NCBI GenBank assembly: GCA_002189035.1
Contig: NEEC01000007.1
Coordinates: 2,046,001-2,110,000 of the forward strand
Reading direction: 5' to 3'
DNA from: Utricularia gibba
Taxonomy: Eukaryota; Streptophyta; Magnoliopsida; Lamiales; Lentibulariaceae
Length of the DNA: 64,000 bases
Below the pieces are notes generated by a model. That model ran no database searches. It had not been told where the DNA came from and worked only from the letters and a program-made list of their open reading frames with translations. Both the position numbers and the translations under genes were made by a program. Each line of letters begins with the position of its first letter. Positions within the stretch are counted from its first letter, which is position 1. Shown here piece by piece: positions 1-13,300 of the stretch.

Positions 1-50
1 CAGAGATGAATTCAGAAAAAGTTTCAGTGCTCAGCATGAATGTTTGTTAC

Positions 51-1666
51 CTTGAACGGTTTATCGACACCGGGTATGATAGGCTCCCGTGCCAGCATAA
101 GGAATCGAGTAATGTTATCAGAATCATCCTGAAAAGAAACAGAACAAGGTGTTAAACCATTCTCGAAATTCAATAAAAAGTTCACCAAAAGTTTGCATCC
201 CACCTGAATATCCTGAGCAAGAATATTCAAGTCATATATCTTAGCAGCTGCTAGACTAGCAACTGCTCCAGCGTCCCTCACGTCATTCAGAGCTATGTAC
301 TAAAAAATGAGCAGTGAAGGTTAAAATGATATAGCACTTTGGCTCATAAATCAACCCAAAGAAAGTGAGAAGTGTCAGCCGCTTCTCGAAACAAAACGAG
401 ATTTCAATGACATAAGCAGTAAAACTACCTTTGCAGCACCTGCAGTATCATCTACAGCTTCTCTAACCAAACCAAATTTTGTTAAGGTGTGCTCGCATTG
501 AGCAAGAGCCTGAAGTGTCAGTGGTTAGAATTGCAAGCCAAACAGAAAAGAATGTTAATGAGATTTTGTAGTTGGCATACCTGTGGATGGCTAAGGACCC
601 TCTTGAGATCTTCAAGGGGAACGCCATGGTTTGCTAGCAAACAATGCCTAATTGCTACCTTGACTTCTCCAACAATATGCAATCTATGCCGAAGTAAAAG
701 GTCATAGTTCCTGTGAATGCTGCCACCCAAAGAGTTCTCAATCGGTAAAACCGCTCTGTCCACAATCCACTTTTCAACAGCCTGAGAAGCATGGTTACAT
801 TATGAGAATGAAATATAAAGCTTAGATCATTTAAGCTTTTGAAGAGATGGGAATGTTCTGGCACCAAGGTAATGAAAAATTTGATTATCTTAAAACAGGT
901 AATTGTTGCACAGCTTACCTCGAAAGCTGTATCAAATTGTTCACAAGGCACTGGTTCACAATTCGGGTATGCCTTCTCTGCTGCGGACTCGCTGTATGCA
1001 CCTCGAACCCCCTTCAAAAACAGTCCAAAATATTGGCATTTACAGAGACAGGAGCATGCTAAGCTTGATGAACACAAAGTAAGATAATGGAATATGCTTC
1101 ACAAGCTCGTACAAAACAGCACATCTTCAAAAACTTCATTTTCTTTTTACATGGCTCCAACAAGACAGCAAGACATTCAATAGATGTATAAAAATCAAAC
1201 TACTTATCAGTGTGGTTGCTGAAACATATTCCAGGGAGTACAGCTTCATAAAAGGAGCCAACAGAATCCTCAAAATCAAACCTGATAAGCAACTCGGAGA
1301 CGAGGCCCATCTGATGCGGAATTCGACAACTGGGCAGACGTCAGAGGCCCTGAAACATTCAAAAGCGTAGATCATTCAGTTCCCCATCACAAATCCCAAT
1401 TCCAAAACAGTGCCCATAAGCATATCCATACTGGGAAGCGACGAGGGAGAATCTCTCGAGATGAGGTCAATCGAGGAATCCTCCGAGAGTTTCTGCAAGT
1501 CGGTGGCTTCAGGTTTCTGATAATTGCTGTTTTTCCCACCACAGCAGGCATACAGGGGGACAGAACGTGATCCTCTAAGGAAATGAATAGTGAAGATTGG
1601 ACTAGGATTAGAGTTAAGGTTTTGAAAAAGAGGAGGGATTAGGGATCCAGATGCCGCAGCCGCCAT
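51..1666 (-). CDS. ADT: Arogenate/prephenate dehydratase, plastidial, 3' end outside window
   Basis: Converts arogenate (or prephenate) to phenylalanine (or phenylpyruvate) in plastids, the last step of phenylalanine synthesis. Exons read on the minus strand: 1433-1666, 1282-1349, 919-1011, 581-781, 429-509, 204-299 and 51-128, each bounded by GT-AG and joining in frame. The first exon, from MAAAASGS, is an alanine/serine-rich transit-peptide-like leader. Joined exons then read [54 protein letters not shown] and [16 protein letters not shown], the hallmark dehydratase-domain blocks. The C-terminal ACT domain (phenylalanine feedback site) should lie left of position 51. The family has several paralogues; I cannot say which member this is. 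Arogenate preference is the plant norm but is inferred. Confidence 0.93.
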
Positions 1667-1948
1667 TGTTGGAGGCGCGCGATCAGTTGCAATCGCAATG
1701 TAGAATTTGCGCCAGACTTGTTCGGTAAAATTCCAGTTTCCAAATATGGACTAAAGTGACGCCATCTCACCCGCCGCCACCTAGGTCACGGTCGTCCTCT
1801 TGAACCGCTCCGCGCGCCCTTGCTGCCAGAGACTCAGAGAGTGGGCGACAGTAGCTTTCCAGAGGTAAAATAGGGGAAATTTTATTAGATATTTACGACA
1901 ACCGTGCGGACGACAAGAAGAAAGTTGTACACATGGGGGGTAGTTCCC

Positions 1949-3910
1949 TTAGTTGTGGTAAGCTTCTCCTAATCTGCATTTCTTCTCCTGTGTTCTTCGA
2001 CTCTGCTCAAAACTCCCATACGCATCTCTGGTTCGCAAGAACAGCACCAAACACGCCAACAAGCCGACGACGGATATGCCGCCCCACCACAGAAACGTCA
2101 TGAAGTAGCACCGCCTTCCCATGCACATCGTCATGTCGCCCTTACTCCAGGGCATCCACCGGGAATTGGAATCATACACCTTAGCCGCTAGGAAGCCGTA
2201 GACGAGCGAACCGATGGGTATGTTGGTTATGAGAATGTTGTGGTTCACGCTCGCACTCTCAGGTCCGAACAGCTCCGACGTTATGGATACCGCAGCGGCA
2301 AAGATGAACCCGGAGCTGAGTCCGATCATCGCGGTGGCGGCTTCGATCGCCAGTAGTCTGTCCCCCATTGCTGTCACGAGGAATAGTGCAACCGGAGTTG
2401 GAATCAGCGCCATGGCTAGCCATCCGGTCCTAGGGAAGTACACCTTCCTAGTATCGCAGGTACAAATTCGCCATTCATTAGATCACCACTACCCACAGTA
2501 ACATAAACATTTCAAGAAGATCAAGAGAAGAGTTTTGCTTACATTCTGAAGAAATCCGGAGCGGCTGAGAGCAATCGCCCGAAGAAGGAGAAGGAGGAGT
2601 ATATGGTTATGAGTACGGAATTAAGAGAAGCATGGCCTAAGGATTGAGCTATTTGTCCGAGATTGTTGCTGTAGACCAGGCCAATAGTCCCTCCACACAA
2701 GTACGAGATATAGTACAGCCAAAATTCAAGACTCCCAAGGAGCATGGGCAAGTCATGCTCTTGCCCAAGCATCACAACTGGATCATCAAGGCTGTCGCGG
2801 CTGAGGAGCTCCTTGTGCATCTCAAGGCTCTCGTCATCGACGAGCATGAATCCAGATCCTTCGAAATGGAAGCTGGAGTAAACCGTGCGTTTGAACCAAC
2901 TTCGGGCACAGACGATGCCCGGGATCCCCAAAGGAAGGACTAGAAGAAGCACGGCACCACCGAAGAGTATGGCGGCAATCAATGGCTGTGTGGGATGGAG
3001 GAAAAGGAGATACAAGCCGGTGATGATGGCTAACAAGTTAAGCATAAAAAATGTGAGCTGATTGCGTTTAGCAACGTCGAGATCTATCGGTTCATCGCTC
3101 GATGGCTGAAGAAGAATCGATGGCAATGCTACGATTGAGGTTATAAGAGGGACTAAAGCATTGAGGAGCAGATAGATGGAGGAGGAAGAGGCGTTGAGGG
3201 AGGTCGCAATGAGGTTGTACAGAGCAGGGCTCAAGCCATTAAAGCTGATAGTGAGAGACAGGGCAAGTGGCCTAGTGAAGGGGAAGTTCCTCAGGCACAG
3301 AACAAAGCACACTGTGTTGAACCAGCAGATGCTCAGTCCAGCGAACAAGCACAGAAAGAACACCTGCAAATAACACTTTTGTTCTAGAAGCTGATTTTCC
3401 ATTTACATCAATTTTGACGTACAAGCAAATAGAATTTAATTTTGATTAAAAATCAAAATTTAAATGAATAAATTTATATAAAAAAATTAAAAAAACTGTT
3501 TTCACGAAATTGACATACCAGGAGTCAGTTGAATGGCTGAAAATGCAGGGCGGATGCAAACTAACCGCAAAATAAGGCAAGGCGATGACGTTGCTTATCA
3601 CGAGCCACTGGAGCCCGTAACCAACGATCCCCATCCCGGCGGCGATGAACATCGTCGTTTCGAGGCGCAAGGACCTGATAGCGAGCCCCGACGACCATCC
3701 GATGGCCTTGCCGAGATCCGACGCGGTGGCGAGGTAGTTGAGCTGCACCTGCGACACGCCGAGTACGGCCTTCATCTCCGAGGAGTAAGCGGAGAAATCA
3801 AAGTTCGTCCCGGTGAAGGCCTGAATCCAGATCGTCGCTACTAGAATCATCCACTTCCGGGATTGCCCAGCCATGAACACGGCCGCGCGCGGAGATACCC
3901 AACCCCCCAC
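1949..3910 (-). CDS. Nodulin-like major facilitator superfamily transporter
   Basis: Membrane transporter of the plant nodulin-like/NFD4-type MFS family; substrate unknown. Three exons: 3566-3910, 2543-3363 and 1949-2447, with clean GT-AG sites and matching phases. The protein starts MGGWVSPRAAVFMAGQSRKW and continues into WIQAFTGTNFDFSAYSSEMK, the conserved first-helix signature of this family, then many hydrophobic segments. The middle exon holds a long cytosolic loop (DDPVVMLGQEHDLP) typical of the family, and the third exon opens KVYFPRTGWLAMALIP. About 554 residues, normal for the family. The stop lies about 280 bp upstream of the arogenate dehydratase start on the same strand. The first intron is AT-rich and about 200 bp. 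Confidence 0.9.
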
Positions 3911-4444
3911 CTAACCTGTGCTTCCCAGACTGGGGCGAGTAGCACGAGTCTCGTTAGCCTGAATAGTGTAGCCCCGCTCCTTCGTTACTTGTAGTTTTAA
4001 AAGTCTTTTTCAATTATTTTAAAAATTCTGAATGAAAAATGTACCAAACCCTTGTGAACGAATTTTACAAAATTATAATGATTTTATATTATGTATAAAA
4101 TTTTAATTTTCAATCTGATTTTACTGAATTTTTTCTCATATTTTTAACACAATGCGAAGTGTACTTTATTATTCATGTGAGTATGAGGAAAATAGGACAT
4201 GGTAGATAGTGTTAACTAGTAAAGATGAGTGGGAATGAATAAATCTAAGTTATTATTCATGATATCCCATATTAATTATAAAAGAGATAAAGTATAAAAC
4301 ATAAAACTATAAGAATTAGATATTTAAAATAGATAATATTATGTAAGAGGAGAGTGAATTGCGATATTTAATATATGGTAATAAATTATAATGTGTTACC
4401 AATTATAAAGAATTTAAATTAACGATAGATGCTAGTTTATGATT

Positions 4445-4700
4445 TACGTGAAGAGTGTATAAGATATAGGAAATTAGTCCGTTATGCTTTAATCGAATGC
4501 AAAGAAATTGAGATTTTTTGGAATTATTTGAAAACATTGTGTGATGATAATTTGTGTTATCAATGAAATCAACATAAGATCTAAAATTTGTTATAAATTG
4601 TTACACAAGAGAGATTGTCGAAAGTTACGAGAACTATAAGTGTCATCTTGTATGTTGCATTATGAGAAATCGAAAAAATAACAAATATTTTAAATAAATT
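4445..4700 (+). repeat. Dispersed repeat, copy A
   Basis: About 250 bp that aligns by eye with 32845-33090 and in part with 43675-43860. Shared anchors are an ATCGAATGCAA/ATTGAATGTAA block, a TTTTTGGAATTATTTGAAA block and a CATCTTGTATGTTGCATT block. No terminal repeats or open frame recognised, so the element class is unknown. It may be a relic of a non-autonomous element. Confidence 0.45.
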
Positions 4701-4884
4701 ATATATTTATTACGAGTACGAAAAACTACTATATTTAGTGGTTTGGATAGTTTACTTTATTGAATATTTTTTAAAAATATATAAAATAAATATCATTCAA
4801 ATTTTATTTTTTTAAAAAAATAGAAAAAGTTATTGGTTTATATATGTACACCATCAATCACGAGAGTAAAAGCGGACCTTTGAT

Positions 4885-4915
4885 TAAGTGGGCCGTTTAG
4901 TTGGGCTTTCAGTTG
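4885..4915 (+). promoter_or_regulatory. TGGGCC/TGGGCT site II motifs before DPH7-like gene
   Basis: GTGGGCCG and TTGGGCTT lie about 20 bp apart just upstream of the leader of the WD40 gene. Site II elements of this type are TCP-bound and common in plant housekeeping promoters. A 5' UTR intron is likely downstream (AAG|GTAAGT near 5034 to TTCAG near 5157). Confidence 0.45.
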
Positions 4916-5163
4916 GTGTTTAAGACTGGCTTCTTTTTCTTCTTCCTCTTGACTTGAAGAGCTCTCTCTGATTTATGTTCTCTTTTTCCAACATCGGGCT
5001 TTAATCCTCCTGTATTTGCTCCCCTCTCTTCAAGGTAAGTAACGATTGATATGTTTCGCGTAAGGATGAAGGAGATGTACTAGCAAGATTTACAGTTTTT
5101 ATGCACCCATTAACTGTTCGAGGAAATGCTTGAAAGGTTTTCCTGTGTTTCTTCAGGTTATGC

Positions 5164-6367
5164 ATGGATTTAGCACAATATATCTTAGATGGAAATGCTG
5201 ATGCTGTGGAATTCTGTACCCATGATTCATTCTATAATGTTCTTGCAGCCTCTACTTACGTGCTTCAGGAGGACGATTGTCCTACTCGGTTAGGTTGTAT
5301 AGCATTTTTTAATGTTGATGCTGATTCTGGGAACCTGGAACTTGATCAAAAGCTCGACACAGCCGGTGTTTTTGATATAAAGTGGAGCACAAGATGCTCT
5401 GACAACCTGAGCAGCCCTTTGCTTGCTCAAGCTGATGCTGATGGCTGTATTCGGGTCTACAGTTTGGTGGAGACCTCATCAGATATCCCAGGAAAGCATG
5501 GTATGCTTTTTTCATACGGATTACTCTTTGATAATTAGTCTTCGCCGATCTTACAACGTTCCTGTCATGACTGCGCGATTAATAAGTAGCTAATATGTTA
5601 ATTCTACTCCATGGAAAGTGAGACATTTATACGAGCAGTGATGAGTAACTGATCTTTTTTCTCGTGCAGGGAACGCTGTTAATGAGGTGTGTGGTGAACG
5701 TATAAGTTATTCAATGAACCTGTGTGTTGACTGGAATCCCCTTGCTACATCCATGGCAGTGGGGCACTCCGATGGAACAGTTTCAATTGTCTCCCTCGAT
5801 GAATCGCAATTAACCCGAAGACAAACATGGAATGCGCATGAGTTTGAACTCTGGGCTGCTTCCTTCGACATTCAACACCCAATGCTCGTCTACACTGGAT
5901 CAGATGACTGTAGGTTCAGTTGCTGGGATCTGCGAGAGGATCCTTCAAAAATCGTCTTCCAGAACAGCAAGGCACATAAGATGGGAGTTTGTTGCATAGC
6001 AAAAAGCCCATTTGATTCCAATACTCTACTCACTGGTAGCTACGACGAATCTTTGAGGATATGGGATGTGAGATCGACCTCTTCACCTGTAAATGAATCC
6101 TCAACCTCTCTAGGGGGTGGGGTGTGGAGAATCAAGCATCACCCACAAGTTCCTGGATTAGTCTTGACAGCGTGCATGCACAATGGGTTTGCAATTGTTA
6201 GATTCGACAAGGCCGGAGGAGTTAGAGTAGTGGAAACTTACAAGAAACACTCTTCGCTTGCCTATGGAGCAGATTGGCAAAGAGGGAGGAGCTCTGCCAT
6301 TGCAACATGCTCATTTTATGATAAGATGGTTCGTCTATGGCGACCAGAAACCGGTATGTCCACTTGA
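5164..6367 (+). CDS. WD40 protein, diphthine methyltransferase (DPH7/WDR85) homologue
   Basis: Likely hydrolyses diphthine methyl ester during diphthamide synthesis on elongation factor 2 in the cytosol. Two exons, 5164-5500 and 5670-6367, join in phase (CAT G|GG AAC) to give 344 residues. The start MDLAQYILDGNADAVEFCTH follows a probable 5' UTR intron. WD-type blocks are visible in order: VFDIKWS, GCIRVYSL, GTVSIVSLD, LVYTGSDDCRFSCWDLRED, LLTGSYDESLRIWDVR, GGGVWRIKHHP and CSFYDKMVRLWRPE. The GGGVWR(I/L)KWHP-like block is characteristic of DPH7 proteins. Assignment is from family resemblance, not catalytic residues. No neighbours related to diphthamide synthesis are seen. Confidence 0.85.
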
Positions 6368-6644
6368 TTTAGAGATTTTTATTCAGTTGTAAGAACATAT
6401 GTAGCAATAAAGCTTCACTTATGCATCTCTAGCTCAAGGCAGGCACGCCGCACCACGATAAAGTAAAAGAGTGCATAATACCAACTGGAATCAAGTTGGA
6501 GATCATATGTCCAGATGATAGCAGAATTACAATGTACTTACCAGTCAAAAACTTGAGATGGCGAGTCTGAGCACGAAACAGAGTTCATTCTGTTGGTGAA
6601 TAGGCCAAGGGAAAGGGCACATGTATGAAACCACTCTTCCTTGT

Positions 6645-7963
6645 CTAATCTATTGGAACTTCGACTTCCATCTTCAACTCTGAACTCCCCAGAATCTGTG
6701 AACATGGAGTCACTGTTTCAAGAGCTAGGAAAATAATGCAAGGAATACCTACGAAAGCTAGGAAGAGATATGAAAGATCGCCTGAGTAAAGGATTGATCC
6801 ATGTCATGTGAGCAAGCGCCATTCATTCAAGGTTAGCATAATGTTATGACTAAAATGAAATATTCGTACATTATGATAGCTTAGGAACAGTAAAATTCTC
6901 CATATTCATATGATGCATTCATCTGTGCATACCTTCATGAAGTCGGCAGGAGCTAGCAGGGAGTCTCTTTTATAACCAGCTTCCTGGAGAACTCGAGCCA
7001 GAACTTTCTAAACAGAGAGAAGAAGATGAAACACTGGTTCTCCTTGTTTGGCTCAATGCTAGCCAGAAAAGCGGCATACAGTTAAAGCAAAACACACAAA
7101 ATAAACTGGATGTCACACCTCTCTCTGCTGTTCAGTTAGGAAGTGGCCAGACAAGTCCCGCAGTATATCAAGCATCTTATTGAAACTTACTTTTCCATTG
7201 CTATCATAGTCATAGAACTTGAAGATAACTGGATATGGAGAACACATAGTGGATCAGTTCAAAACCCTGGCAAGAGCAGCATTCAAAGGATAGTAAAAGA
7301 ACTGGGCTAGCACATCATACAGTCAATTTTTTGTTCAACTGTAGCACGAGAGCTGAAAGGCGATAAGAATGCCATGAATTCCTTGAAATTTAGTCCATCC
7401 AGCATCCTTAATAATCTCTGAGAAACAAACACAGATCTAGACTTCACATGCTATTTCTCCAAAACAGGAAGACAAAATGCAAATGACTTATGCAGGATAG
7501 AAAAGAGTTCCACAAGACACTGGCAGAAGTGCAACCTGAGAGAGTGGATTAACAGCAAATTCAGGGACAATCATGAACTCATCCCCAGAGATGAATCCCT
7601 TCCCATTTCTATCCAACTGGCAGAACCTCTGGTACAAAGATACAATTTCTTGCTGGGAAACTACAAATGCAGAAGCAAAAGCAATTCTTAATTCTAAACC
7701 ATCCAGAAAATTAACACTACAAAACAATAATAGGCAATCGAAGTCCCATCATATTAGAACAAAAGACCGATCAATGAAATAACCCGGATTGCAAAAACCC
7801 AGATTTTGATCAAAAGTTGAGCAAAATACGTCATCCCGTGAACGAGAATTATTTCAAAATTCAAGAAATTCAATTCTGGGACAAAACGAGTAGTGAGAAT
7901 AAGAGGAATACATGTATGATTGCAGTGCTCCTGGACCTCTTCGATATCGTACTGGGTGAGCAT
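6645..7963 (-). CDS. Calcineurin-B-like EF-hand protein, one base short at the expected start
   Basis: Small calcium-binding protein resembling calcineurin regulatory subunit B. Exons on the minus strand: 7912-7963, 7536-7660, 7321-7417, 7119-7228, 6933-7007 and 6645-6695; all splice sites are GT-AG and phases match. It reads MLTQYDIEEVQEHC, QQEIVSLYQRFCQLDRNGKG, RLLRMLDGLNFKEFMAF, FIFKFYDYDSNGKVSF, VLARVLQEAGY and ends KMEVEVPID. EF-hand loops are seen at DRNGKGFIS and DYDSNGKVS. Plant relatives begin MGNxSSMLTQYDIEEVQ, where the second-residue glycine is a myristoylation site. Here the upstream ATG (7979-7981) is out of frame by one base, so translation from this sequence would begin at the internal methionine and lose the glycine. 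Either a lesion or a sequence error; see findings. Confidence 0.85.
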
Positions 7964-7981
7964 GGAGGAGCTATTCCCATT

Positions 7982-8658
7982 CAAATCTCAATCAGGAAAT
8001 TCCCAGAACAAAAAAAATAGAAGAGGGAAAAAAAGGGTTCGATACGTTCTAGGAATACAGCGTAAGAAATCTTCGAGGCTACGGCCGATGGCGGACACAC
8101 AGCCCACGGGTGCGACTGCGTTGGCTCAACTCGTGCGGCTGTTCACGGAGCCGGGTGATTCGATAAGCTGAAGTGCATTTATTAAGATATTTTTTAATAG
8201 CTTCTTCAAAATCCTCGGTGAATTAGTCCGCTTGGCCGCCTCCATCACTTGATCACACAGCGGAGTATGCATTCTTCTCCGTTCGGCGCCTCCAGTCTCA
8301 GGGTAATTGCAGAACAGATGATAATATTTCCATTTCAATCACAGAGTTGGGGGGCGTATGGCAGGGGAGTCATTGAGAACCACACTCTATTTGGGATGCC
8401 TATCTTTTTCTGCTGCATGTTTGCATGCGAAGATCAATTTCATTTCATCGATCCGAGCTTATTATACATATAGAGAGATCTCCATGTCGAATGGATGTCT
8501 AGACTAATTGCATAAACTCAGCAACAAATCTCTGAACTGCTGCAGCATGAACAAGTGCAAAAGCTACGGTGGGAGCTTCTGCTAAAAGCATGCTGATTAA
8601 CCTTAAAGATTGAATTTTTATTCAAGCAGGTGGCCAACCGGCGAGCAATGACAAACCA
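7982..8658. other. Spacer between UFM1 3' end and EF-hand gene
   Basis: Upstream region of the EF-hand gene and 3' region of UFM1. A 27-codon plus-strand frame at 8089-8169 is GC-rich but has no family resemblance. Nothing else recognised. Confidence 0.5.
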
Positions 8659-9234
<576 letters not shown>

Positions 9235-9989
9235 TCTTGCTTCCGGTTGGTAATATACAGACAGATACAAGCTACAAGATCCTTCACAAATCAAAGCCCG
9301 AAAACACGAAATAAAGCCACATCAAGACTAAGATTTTCTGATTCCTGATTCCCATCAGGGTATATGACCCATGGAAAAAAAAAAACCCATCCAAATCATT
9401 CCTTCTAGAGAGGAAAAGCATAAACACAACTAGGAATCAACTACCATCACATCCCAAATCGCCAAATATCATGAAAAGCAATAAAGAACAAGAAAACGAG
9501 GAAACATATGAAGGCACCAATCAAAAATCAGGGAATAAAACGACGCCCGCATCAATTAGTTCGTTAATCGAAGAACCGCAGAGAAGAATCAACCTTGGCA
9601 ACCGGCGAGAACTGAAGAACTGGCGACGGCGAAAAGCGGAAGGAACTAAATGCCGAACGCGAATCTGCCGATCAATATAAAAATATTAAATATGTTATTT
9701 TGCAAAAAAACCTTCATACGCTACTTTTGATAAGAATATATTTAATCTATTTTTCATTTTATTTTTTATTTTTTATTTAATTTCTTTTACAAATGAATTG
9801 AGTCATGTACATTATTTATATTATTTATAAATTTGAAATGTTTTTAATTTTGTATATTAAATACAAAAATCCTGGATTTTAGAGCACTCGGTAATAAAAT
9901 GGTGAAATTTCATTTCTTATATACACAGTTTTAATAATTTCACCTATTTATTTGTATTTGTGTAAGATTATTGGGATGCTTCTTTGGGA

Positions 9990-10140
9990 GTTTTGGGCTG
10001 GGCTTCGTGGGTTCTGGGCCGATTAGGGCTTGTTGTAGCTTGCTACGCTGGCTTGATGTGCTGGTTTTACTAAAATAATTTGGGCCAGCTTTTTTGGTTT
10101 ATATGGGCCGAGGTTTGTGAATACTGATATGGGCTTTTGG
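9990..10140 (-). promoter_or_regulatory. Cluster of TGGGCT/TGGGCC site II elements
   Basis: Six TGGGCY motifs occur in about 145 bp (near 9994, 9999, 10015, 10081, 10104 and 10130). They lie between the UFM1 5' end and the CNGC 3' end, so UFM1 is the likely target although they are about 750 bp from its ATG. The 9660-9960 stretch between is AT-rich with no gene seen. Confidence 0.4.
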
Positions 10141-10391
10141 ACTAGGCTTGTGGGAGCACTTGTAACACATTGTTGGACATGAACGGACTCCGTTCAAACT
10201 GGATATGAGCCTGTTGAAACGGAGCCCATCTTCAATGATCCATTAGCCAATTTTCAAAGCAAAATAAATGATAAATGACAATAAATTTACCACTTATTTG
10301 CATTATTGCATTTATTAGGGTTGCACTAACCTGTATCTGTATGACATTACAGCACACTTTTGATATGGATACGAGAGCAGCATCTGTGTGT

Positions 10392-13300
10392 CTATCCTGC
10401 ATCAGCAGTGAAATCTGGCTCCGGTGGCTTCTGGAGTTTCAGCAGCTCCCTAGCACCTTTCAGATTCCGGTTCCGGTGGACTCCACGGAGGGCGTTCGCC
10501 ACAAACTTGGATGCAAGGAAAGCAGCACCCATGCTATGCGAACCTCCGCCTGGAAAGATGCTGGGAGCAGACGAGTCCTCTACTTCCTCCTCCTCCTCCT
10601 CCCTCCGCCGCATCGCAAAGAGCTTCCGTTTCAGGTACCGTCTCCAGGCAGCCTGGATAAAGCATGCTGCCCACGTTCGCCATTGTTGTGAGTAAAACCT
10701 GAATGTGTGCTGCACCTGTCGACTGTGCAGCCGCCTGAACTGGCCGGCAACAAACTTCAGCTCATCTGCTGTGAGGGCGAACGCCTCGACCTCCGTCGGG
10801 GCCTTCACCGTTCGAGTGGAAGATGGAAGGTTTGCAGCAGATTTGGGGTCTAGAGCCCATGTGAGAAGCTCCTCTCCACAGAAATCCCCTTCATTCAGCA
10901 TGCTGCGGTTGAAGAAACCACTTCTTCCTCCGTCAGTAGTCACACTCTCGAGCCGGCCGCGTATCAGGAATATCATTTGGTCCACCGGGTCACCTTCCCG
11001 GACGAGGTACGTGTTCTCTGTAAATAAGCACGGCTTCAGCCGCTCACAGATAGCATCAAGCAACCGCTCATCCATGTTCGCAAAGAGTGGCACCTGAAAA
11101 ACCAGTGATCACAATGGCTCAGCTCAGGTTTCTAGGCAGAAAAGACTTCTGATCGGAGAGGACATTAGATGTGCAGTGGCGGAAAGCGTTATACAGCAAG
11201 TGCCATATCCAACAACCCCAGCAGCATTTCCAGAACAAGAAGAAAAAAAAAATGGAGAAGCAAAGCAATGCAATTACCCTCTTGACCAAAGCCAAACAAA
11301 GATGACGTTTTATGTCTCTTCTAAGATCCTTAGGTAGACTCTGAACTATGCTTTCTTCATCCACCCCACGAGTTTCCAACCATTTATACTGATCATATCG
11401 CCTAACTCGGTCCCTAAGATCTGAAGGAAGCAAGCGATGACGCATCCATTGCTCTGAGTCCCGCCTCTTAACTCTCATCTCTTCAAGGCGAATTGTGAGT
11501 GACTGTAGGTAGGTCTGTCGCAGCAGTCATAGAAAAGAAAACTGCTTAGCATAAAAAGTTATGTAAAGATCTGCTCCTTCAAAAAAAAAGACACTTGGAG
11601 AGGGAGAAGATGAAAATAGTTCTTGGGGAGTCATGTTTGTTATCATAGTTCTTGGAGCATTTTGAAAGTTTACTGTTTTCTACTTGCATGTGATAATTCA
11701 GCCACACAAAATGGCTTAGCTTCTCGAAAAGTTACATAAAATCATGCCAAATGCTACGCCTCCGTTACCTGCATGTTTCCAATCAAGAGAGCAAACAGAA
11801 TGAGACCAACGATTGCAAGTAAAATGCTGAACAGAGTCTCTCCGACAAAGGTGCTGGTTTGAAGTCCTTGTCCAAGAGTGCTGCAGGCGGAGAAAGGGGG
11901 TTCAAGAAAAGAGGAAAAGAACAATGGTGACAGAAATCAATGCCGAATACCTCAGATTCTGAAGCCCCCACCACAGGCAAAAACAGTACTTAGAGGCAAA
12001 GATTCTGGATGAAACCACACCAGATGACAAAGCCAGCCTGAAGATGCCAAAATCAAATGGCGGGTTATCAATGTCATTCACAGGGCAAGCTGAAGATATG
12101 ACAGTATCACTGATGTTGCTCCAGATATTGTATCCATCCATATTTTGATTTCCACAATATAAGAAATCTGTGCTACAGCTTTGATTGCGTCTACAAGCTT
12201 CCTCCCAACAATAGGTGTTGCGTTCCGCAGATAACAAGTACCAAAACGCTCCAACTATCTGCACACCAGATAAGATACGAGGTGTGAATTATAGCCAAAA
12301 AAAATGCTCAAGAAAACGATTGATCATTTCACAAGCATATTTGGACGTAGTATCAATTAAGAAACAGAATTCAGGGGAGGATGGAATGACCAGATAAAAG
12401 CAAAGCTTACATGACTAGCAAGCATATATAGCAGAAGATAAGACACAGCACCAGCCCATGCAGTTTCAGCAAATGCACCAGATGTTCTTTTCAGTTCTGA
12501 GGAAAGTGGAAATATTCGGGCAAATCTAGGAACATATTGGACCAAAATGATAATTAATAATGCTCGTTTGGTACCCACTACATCTACGCCTCCTGAGCCC
12601 TGCAGGAATTTCCAAACAATTATCTGCAAAATAGCAAAAACGTGTAAGTAGTATATAGTAAAAGAATCTCAGAGTCTTCATACACTATACCAAACTGCAA
12701 ATCAAATATAAATCAGCGTATAAAGCATGGGAATACGAAAAGGGGTTCCTGGAAATCAATCATCCCGTTGGCAGAATACATAATGTTGTAAGAAGACTAA
12801 TGTAACTTGAAAGCATTTCTCTGACCTGCGGAATGGGAAGCACAGAGAGGAAATCAATGATGAAATAGTACTTCAAGTATCGTGCAGCAATACGTTTAGG
12901 ATCTATGACAAGTTCGCCTCGACCAAACACTCGAGAAGATGGGGCAATGTATGCAGTTCGAAACTGGAGGGCCATGTGAATCAGGTAAAATGCATCAATA
13001 ACGGTACGGATGGTTGTAGCTATGATGGCCAACTTTCTATCAATATCCAGGCAACGTGATGGCTGATCAATCACAGGAAGATAGAAAAAAAATGGATCCA
13101 CAGATATGCTGAAGATGCATGACATTACAAAAAGCTTGTTCCAAAATGTAAGATTTTTGTCCTGTGGGTCAAGAATCTTCTTCTCCGAAACTTTAAGGTC
13201 TTCGGAGAATACAGCTCTAGAAACACCAAACCCAAGGGATCGACCAATAGACTTTAGTCCTTGAGAGCCCTTTCCCATTCCGCTTTGGAATGTCTTAAGT

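Larger units (their letters stand above)
3911..5030. other. AT-rich intergenic region
   Basis: No gene seen. Very AT-rich DNA separates the MFS gene from the DPH7-like gene. It contains one member of a diverged dispersed repeat, listed separately, and ends in the DPH7-like promoter. Confidence 0.6.

Noticed and set aside
655-1077. Minus-strand frame of 140 codons with a cysteine-rich start
   Set aside because: Only its part at 919-1011 is real (an arogenate dehydratase exon); the rest reads through introns.
8089-8169. Short GC-rich frame MADTQPTGATALAQLVRLFT
   Set aside because: Only 27 codons, no family, and it lies in the spacer upstream of the EF-hand gene.
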